64,000 nucleotides of DNA from assembly GCF_014078525.1 (NCBI RefSeq), contig NZ_MU078696.1, forward strand, positions 347,345-411,344, written 5' to 3'. Under the pieces are notes generated by a model that worked only from the letters and a program-made list of their open reading frames with translations, ran no database searches and was not told the DNA's origin. Every line of letters begins with the position of its first letter. Positions within the stretch are counted from its first letter, which is position 1. Position numbers and translations under genes: made by a program. Shown piece after piece: positions 60,641 through 64,000 of the stretch. This DNA is from Nitrosopumilus sp. b3. Lineage in GTDB: Archaea > Thermoproteota > Nitrososphaeria > Nitrososphaerales > Nitrosopumilaceae.

Positions 60641-62122
60641 TTGGCAGTTCGTAGATTCTTCGTCATTCCTATTGCCATCGTAATTAGTCTGTCCTTTACT
60701 TTCTACTTGTTAAATTCTGATGGTATGTCTGATGCAAATCTGTTTGGCTTTGATATGGACAAAGACGGAGTGCCTGATTCTTTTGATAACTGTCCAAGAA
60801 ATACCAATTTTGACCAGACAGACTTTGATTCCGACAAATTGGGAGATGAATGTGATATTGATGATGATAATGACGGGATTTCTGATTCACTTGATCAGTT
60901 TGACACAGATCCTGAAGACTGGGCAGACTTTGACTTTGATGGGATAGGCTCATTCAAAGACACCGATGATGATAATGACGGGATTTTAGATGTGGTAGAC
61001 TCTAGTCCTTTACCTATTTCAGAAAGCTTGGCAACAAAATACCTTCATGACATACGTGTATGTGCTGACATGGATAGCGGAACATCGCGTCTTGTGTGCT
61101 ATTCTGCGTTTTTTGGCAAGATTGCAGAAAACGAGGAAAATAATTCTCATGCACTGGAACTTTCAATTGTGTTATCTAAGATTGGAACAATTGATGACTG
61201 TCACTTTGTTTCTCATGAAGTAGGGCATGTTGCATACGCTGAGAATCCAAATGTAATTGACAATCTAATTGGAATGGATGGGACAATGTGTAGGGGTGGA
61301 TATTTTCATGGTGTTTTAGCTGCATATTTTCATGAAGTTCAAGAAAACAACAAAAAACTTCCGACAGACTACAAATCAATATGTGATGAACTGATAGGTT
61401 CTTCAAACTATCAAGACTGTGTGCATGGATTGGGACACGGTTTAGTGCATTTTTTTGGTGAAGATCTCACCTCTTCTTTGGATATGTGTCATGAAATGTC
61501 CTTTTATCAGGACAGGCTGTGTGTCAAAGGTGTGATGATGCAGTATACTGATAATGTTCTGACCAGACAAGGAATTACTCAAAATACGCTTTCAACTTTG
61601 TGTGATGAATCAAAATTGAGCTCTGTTGATTTTATGGAATGCAGCATGTCCGTTGGAACCACTCTTTCATTTTTTACCAATCATGATGTGGATGGAGGTA
61701 CGGAATTTTGCAAATTAATCCCACATGAACAATCTCAAAATTATTGTCTTGAAGGGTTGAATCTGGAGATTCAAGATTCAGAAAAATATGAAACAGATCC
61801 TTTGACACTAGATGAAAGAGAAAAATTCCAACCACAATTTGTAAAAGGAACATCCAACGTAATTGACATTCAAAGTCCTGCATTAGTAACTGATTTTCAC
61901 TTTATCCCTGAGGCAGGATTCATCTCATTTGTAATTGACCGGCCACAATATGTGGTAATGTATATTCCAAATGAGTATGTGACTTCAAAAATGGTAGTGA
62001 CAGTTGGGGGAGAGATTCCTGATGAGCTAGATGCAAAGAGAAATGTTTTGGGAGAAGATATTTCCATGATAAGATTTGTCTCTGATAATTCGGGATTGGT
62101 AATGATTACTCCACTACCATGA
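60641..62122 (+). CDS. Extracellular protein with thrombospondin type 3 Ca-repeats and a His/Cys-rich domain
   Basis: 493 residues, TTG start. N-terminal hydrophobic anchor (FVIPIAIVISLSFTFYLL). Residues about 37-120 are Ca-binding TSP3-type repeats (DMDKDGVPDSFDNCP, DIDDDNDGISDSLDQFD). Residues about 185-370 form a distinct domain with CHFVSHEVGHVAY (187-199, HExxH-type), CRGGYFHGVLAAYFHEV (217-233), CVHGLGHGLVHFFGED (260-275) and further Cys; nine histidines and about eleven cysteines. The C-terminus is beta-rich. Metal binding or proteolysis is possible; no family recognised. Confidence 0.8.
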   Translation: MAVRRFFVIPIAIVISLSFTFYLLNSDGMSDANLFGFDMDKDGVPDSFDNCPRNTNFDQTDFDSDKLGDECDIDDDNDGISDSLDQFDTDPEDWADFDFDGIGSFKDTDDDNDGILDVVDSSPLPISESLATKYLHDIRVCADMDSGTSRLVCYSAFFGKIAENEENNSHALELSIVLSKIGTIDDCHFVSHEVGHVAYAENPNVIDNLIGMDGTMCRGGYFHGVLAAYFHEVQENNKKLPTDYKSICDELIGSSNYQDCVHGLGHGLVHFFGEDLTSSLDMCHEMSFYQDRLCVKGVMMQYTDNVLTRQGITQNTLSTLCDESKLSSVDFMECSMSVGTTLSFFTNHDVDGGTEFCKLIPHEQSQNYCLEGLNLEIQDSEKYETDPLTLDEREKFQPQFVKGTSNVIDIQSPALVTDFHFIPEAGFISFVIDRPQYVVMYIPNEYVTSKMVVTVGGEIPDELDAKRNVLGEDISMIRFVSDNSGLVMITPLP

Positions 62123-62183
62123 CAATAAAACAGAAAAATTAATTTTTGAAAAAATATTATTTGATAAAAAAATTAGAGGACTG

Positions 62184-62252
62184 CTAATCCTCATCTTCAT
62201 AGTCTGATTCATAATCTATGTCATCATTATAGTCATCGTATTGATAACTCAT
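62184..62252 (-). CDS. Possible 22-residue Asp/Tyr peptide
   Basis: Found by eye: a complete frame from ATG 62252 reads MSYQYDDYNDDIDY, then ESDYEDED. It is extremely acidic with five Tyr. Could be a translated peptide or a chance frame; the downstream 62123-62183 is A/T rich. Confidence 0.3.
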   Translation of the reverse strand: MSYQYDDYNDDIDYESDYEDED

Positions 62253-62336
62253 AGTAAATGTGGGTTGGAATTCTTGAATTTAAACAAGATGAATGACTTA
62301 TTCATGTAGTTTTTTATAATTTGAGATATCCAAATT

Positions 62337-62519
62337 GTGATTGATATGTTGGTGGCTAATTCCCAGACCGTTTACCTTACATGTAGTGGTACATCTAAAG
62401 GAATAGAAGAGCCAACACTTGATCAGAAACTAAAAACAAACATCCTATTTATCCAAACCATGATAATTCCTCTGATAGTAATTATTACTGCAATAGTATT
62501 ATGGGATAAAAGAAAATGA
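62337..62519 (+). CDS. Small membrane protein with one TM
   Basis: 60 residues from GTG 62337 (ATG 62346 is an alternative). Short N-terminal part with one Cys (TVYLTCSGTSKGIEE), then a C-terminal TM (LFIQTMIIPLIVIITAIVLW) and a basic end (DKRK), so a C-in/N-out orientation. Convergent with the transporter gene. Unknown. Confidence 0.5.
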   Translation: MIDMLVANSQTVYLTCSGTSKGIEEPTLDQKLKTNILFIQTMIIPLIVIITAIVLWDKRK

Positions 62520-62554
62520 AAACTAGGTCTTATTCTTGAGAGATAAAAAGAAAA

Positions 62555-63250
62555 TTAGATTCTAAACAAATGTCCGACGACCATAATCTGATACATTATG
62601 TTAAAACCAATAACAAGACTAAAAATTCCAGCCACATATCTGAAAGTTTTTTGAAGAATTCCAATTTTATTTACAAAAACAAGAGGAATCCCCATAAGGC
62701 TTCCAACAAGTACCATTCCAATCATAGAACCTACACCAAATATTGCAATGAATCCCAAAAGCATTCCTACATCATCCCATGTCACGGCCGTCAGAACAAC
62801 AAGACTTCCGCTTCCTGCAAGCCCATGAATCAATCCTATGAAGTATGATTTGTGAGTGTGATTATGGTCTGAGTCATCATGTTTGTGCTCATCAAAGTGT
62901 AGAGAGCCATCTGTGTGCTGATGAGGATGTTTGTGTCTGAATTTAATTTTTCTGTTGATGATTGTAGTTACTCCTAAAAATACAAGCATAATTCCAACTG
63001 CAAACTCTAATCCTGAGAATATCTGATCTTGTATTGTAATTGCAAGTGCATAGACTAAAAATCCAACTAACACCAGAGTTGTGGTGTGTCCTGCGCCCCA
63101 GAGCGCACCGAGGACAGAGGACTTTGTGAATGATTCTTTGAGTAAATGTCTTGTAGACTTTATTTTGAATTTTGATATCTGCGTGCTGACAGCAGCTATA
63201 TGGTCTGGCTCAAATGCATGTTGCATTCCAACTGCCAATCCAAGCCCCAT
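62555..63250 (-). CDS. Nickel/cobalt-type transporter (NiCoT/UreH-like)
   Basis: 231 residues. HAFEPDHIAAVSTQ (H-x4-DH metal motif, near residues 11-24), AGHTTTLVLVGFLVYAL, and GLIHGLAGSGSLVVLT. A His-rich loop lies between TMs 3 and 4 (HKHPHQHTDGSLHFDEHKH). About six TMs. These fit the Ni2+/Co2+ permeases and related UreH proteins. ATG 63250 is the only normal start; upstream codons to the in-frame stop have none. Metal is not proven. Confidence 0.85.
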   Translation of the reverse strand: MGLGLAVGMQHAFEPDHIAAVSTQISKFKIKSTRHLLKESFTKSSVLGALWGAGHTTTLVLVGFLVYALAITIQDQIFSGLEFAVGIMLVFLGVTTIINRKIKFRHKHPHQHTDGSLHFDEHKHDDSDHNHTHKSYFIGLIHGLAGSGSLVVLTAVTWDDVGMLLGFIAIFGVGSMIGMVLVGSLMGIPLVFVNKIGILQKTFRYVAGIFSLVIGFNIMYQIMVVGHLFRI

Positions 63251-63494
63251 TACAAGGGCAGGTGTCAGCGTTCCAATCTCTCGAATAATTTCTTCTACTA
63301 TGAGGTATCGTTATTTCTGAAATGTTCCATCTAATAAAATTTCCAATCAGGAGATTTTATACGAGTTAGTGCAAAATCTTCCGGCCTTTGTATTTTGGCT
63401 CACTCTTCGTTGGTAAAATGAGGATTCTACTACTTTTCACCTGATCAAACTTAGTGCAAAAATTAGGGGCGTGTATATATCCCCTAAAATCCCG
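63251..63494. other. Intergenic region near tRNA-Glu
   Basis: No gene was supported. The word TTAGTGCAAAA occurs twice, and GGGG/CCCC bases flank a TATATAT stretch near 63465-63484, just 3' of tRNA-Glu. Confidence 0.4.
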
Positions 63495-63569
63495 TGCTCC
63501 CATCGGGATTTGAACCCGAGTCTTTGGCTTGAGAAGCCAAAATGCTTAACCGGACTACACTATAGGAGC
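63495..63569 (-). tRNA. tRNA-Glu(CTC)
   Basis: On the minus strand: acceptor GCTCCTA with TGGGAGC, discriminator A at 63495, no encoded CCA. Anticodon arm TTGGC-TTCTCAA-GCCAA gives anticodon CTC. T arm TCGGG-TTCAAAT-CCCGA. All arms pair, with a G-T in the acceptor. No intron. Its 3' end (63497-63512) is copied at 49046-49061. Confidence 0.94.
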
Positions 63570-63666
63570 TTGATGGAAATCTAATCCAATCTTAATTTAA
63601 AGGAAATGTTTTGACTTTGAATGAATTTGTAAAACTTTGTGAGTTGGTTCCTTTATAGAAAAAAGA

Positions 63667-64000
63667 ATGGACTCTCAATTTATGGATATTGCCAAATTCA
63701 TCCACGAAAATGATCTGACTAGTTTCCCTGTTGGTGTGGGCGGTTGTAGAGTATCTGGAATTAATAACAATTCATGTGATCATGATGTTTTTGTTTTTGA
63801 TGAGAAATCAGGAAAAAAAATTCTAAAGTTTGAAGATGAATCAGTAATGCTTCATCATGGATCACTATCTGAATCAGAGTCCAAACAACTATTGCAATAC
63901 GATGGAATGAAAATTATTCAAGATGAATCTTGGGAACTTCGTATGTTTTTATCCAAGATTTCTGAAAAACGTATTTTACTTTATCGTGATTTTGCAAAAA
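63667..64000 (+). CDS. Hypothetical protein, 3' end outside window
   Basis: ATG 63667, open to the window end (111 codons). Early motif PVGVGGCRVSGINNNSCDHD then VFVFDEKSGK: an acidic D-x-D after a Gly-rich strand, a little like a nucleotidyltransferase fold (weak). A TATA-like CTTTATAG lies about 15-20 bases before the start. Directly upstream of tRNA-Glu on the other strand. Confidence 0.6.
   Translation, partial: MDSQFMDIAKFIHENDLTSFPVGVGGCRVSGINNNSCDHDVFVFDEKSGKKILKFEDESVMLHHGSLSESESKQLLQYDGMKIIQDESWELRMFLSKISEKRILLYRDFAK

Larger units (their letters stand above)
49046..63569. mobile_element. Possible tRNA-Glu-linked genomic island, no integrase seen
   Basis: Bounded by the intact tRNA-Glu(CTC) gene and a same-orientation copy of its 3' end, with the intervening 14.5 kb on the 3' side of the tRNA. 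Contents are secreted, sensory and metal-related genes with none of the housekeeping operons seen elsewhere in the window. No integrase, transposase or phage gene is visible, so it would be a decayed or immobilised element. The limits rest on one imperfect repeat. Confidence 0.35.

Noticed and set aside
49046-63569. Integrase or transposase inside the possible island
   Set aside because: None of the proteins shows tyrosine- or serine-recombinase motifs or a DDE triad.

Overview
The window is a 64-kb piece of a low-GC archaeal chromosome, almost certainly a marine ammonia-oxidising archaeon of the Nitrosopumilus type (Nitrososphaerota, formerly Thaumarchaeota). The evidence is archaeal information-processing genes in archaeal operon order, an exosome operon, KEOPS Pcc1, prefoldin, a tRNA with an intron at the 37/38 position plus the splicing endonuclease, a fused gamma-alpha 2-oxoacid:ferredoxin oxidoreductase, coenzyme F420 ligase, secreted proteins with the NAGWW repeat, and a multicopper oxidase fused to a plastocyanin domain. 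Genes are densely packed on both strands, often overlap by 1-20 bases, and many have a TATA-like box 25-40 bases before a start with little or no leader.

Layout. 1-7.6 kb: the tail of a PEPT-repeat protein, ornithine carbamoyltransferase, then the operon L18-S5-L30-L15-SecY-adenylate kinase-EMC3/YidC-like-cytidylate kinase-Cbf5. 7.7-15.3 kb: mixed small genes, intron-containing tRNA-Ser(GGA), a histone H1-like protein, a secreted NAGWW protein, a universal stress protein, an L-2-hydroxyglutarate oxidase-like enzyme and a 2-hydroxyacid dehydrogenase. 15.3-26.3 kb: metabolism: 2-oxoacid:ferredoxin oxidoreductase, CofE, a GGQ release-factor paralogue, and two complete isopropylmalate isomerase pairs in tandem. 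26.3-32.8 kb: NTP transferase, S9-L13-L18e-RpoD on the minus strand; SBDS-Rrp4-Rrp41-Rrp42-L37Ae-Pcc1-prefoldin on the plus strand. 32.9-48.9 kb: XPF-type nuclease, two rhodaneses, Nob1, NAD kinase, a ferredoxin, a cellulose-synthase-like glycosyltransferase, a 508-residue coiled-coil protein, an antiporter, tRNA-Gly, L10e, tRNA splicing endonuclease, a stand-alone PLD-like domain, a second H1-like protein, an orphan ParB, and a tandem YnfA pair.

49-63.6 kb looks accessory. It holds secreted and sensory genes: a Met/His-rich SnoaL-type protein, a response regulator with an HTH protein, a HAMP/cyclase receptor, the multicopper oxidase, an RHH regulator, secreted beta-sandwich and coiled-coil proteins, a thrombospondin-type-3 protein with a His/Cys-rich domain, and a Ni/Co-type transporter. 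It lies on the 3' side of a tRNA-Glu(CTC) gene, and a copy of that tRNA's 3' end lies at the other edge (about 49,046-49,066) in the same orientation. This is the geometry of a tRNA-targeted genomic island, although no integrase is visible. Several genes here suggest extracytoplasmic metal (especially copper) handling, and the region carries repeated operator-like motifs.

A number of very small genes (22-51 codons, many with CxxC pairs) and one A7-homopolymer frameshift were found by reading the sequence directly. No rRNA, CRISPR array, transposase or integrase was seen.
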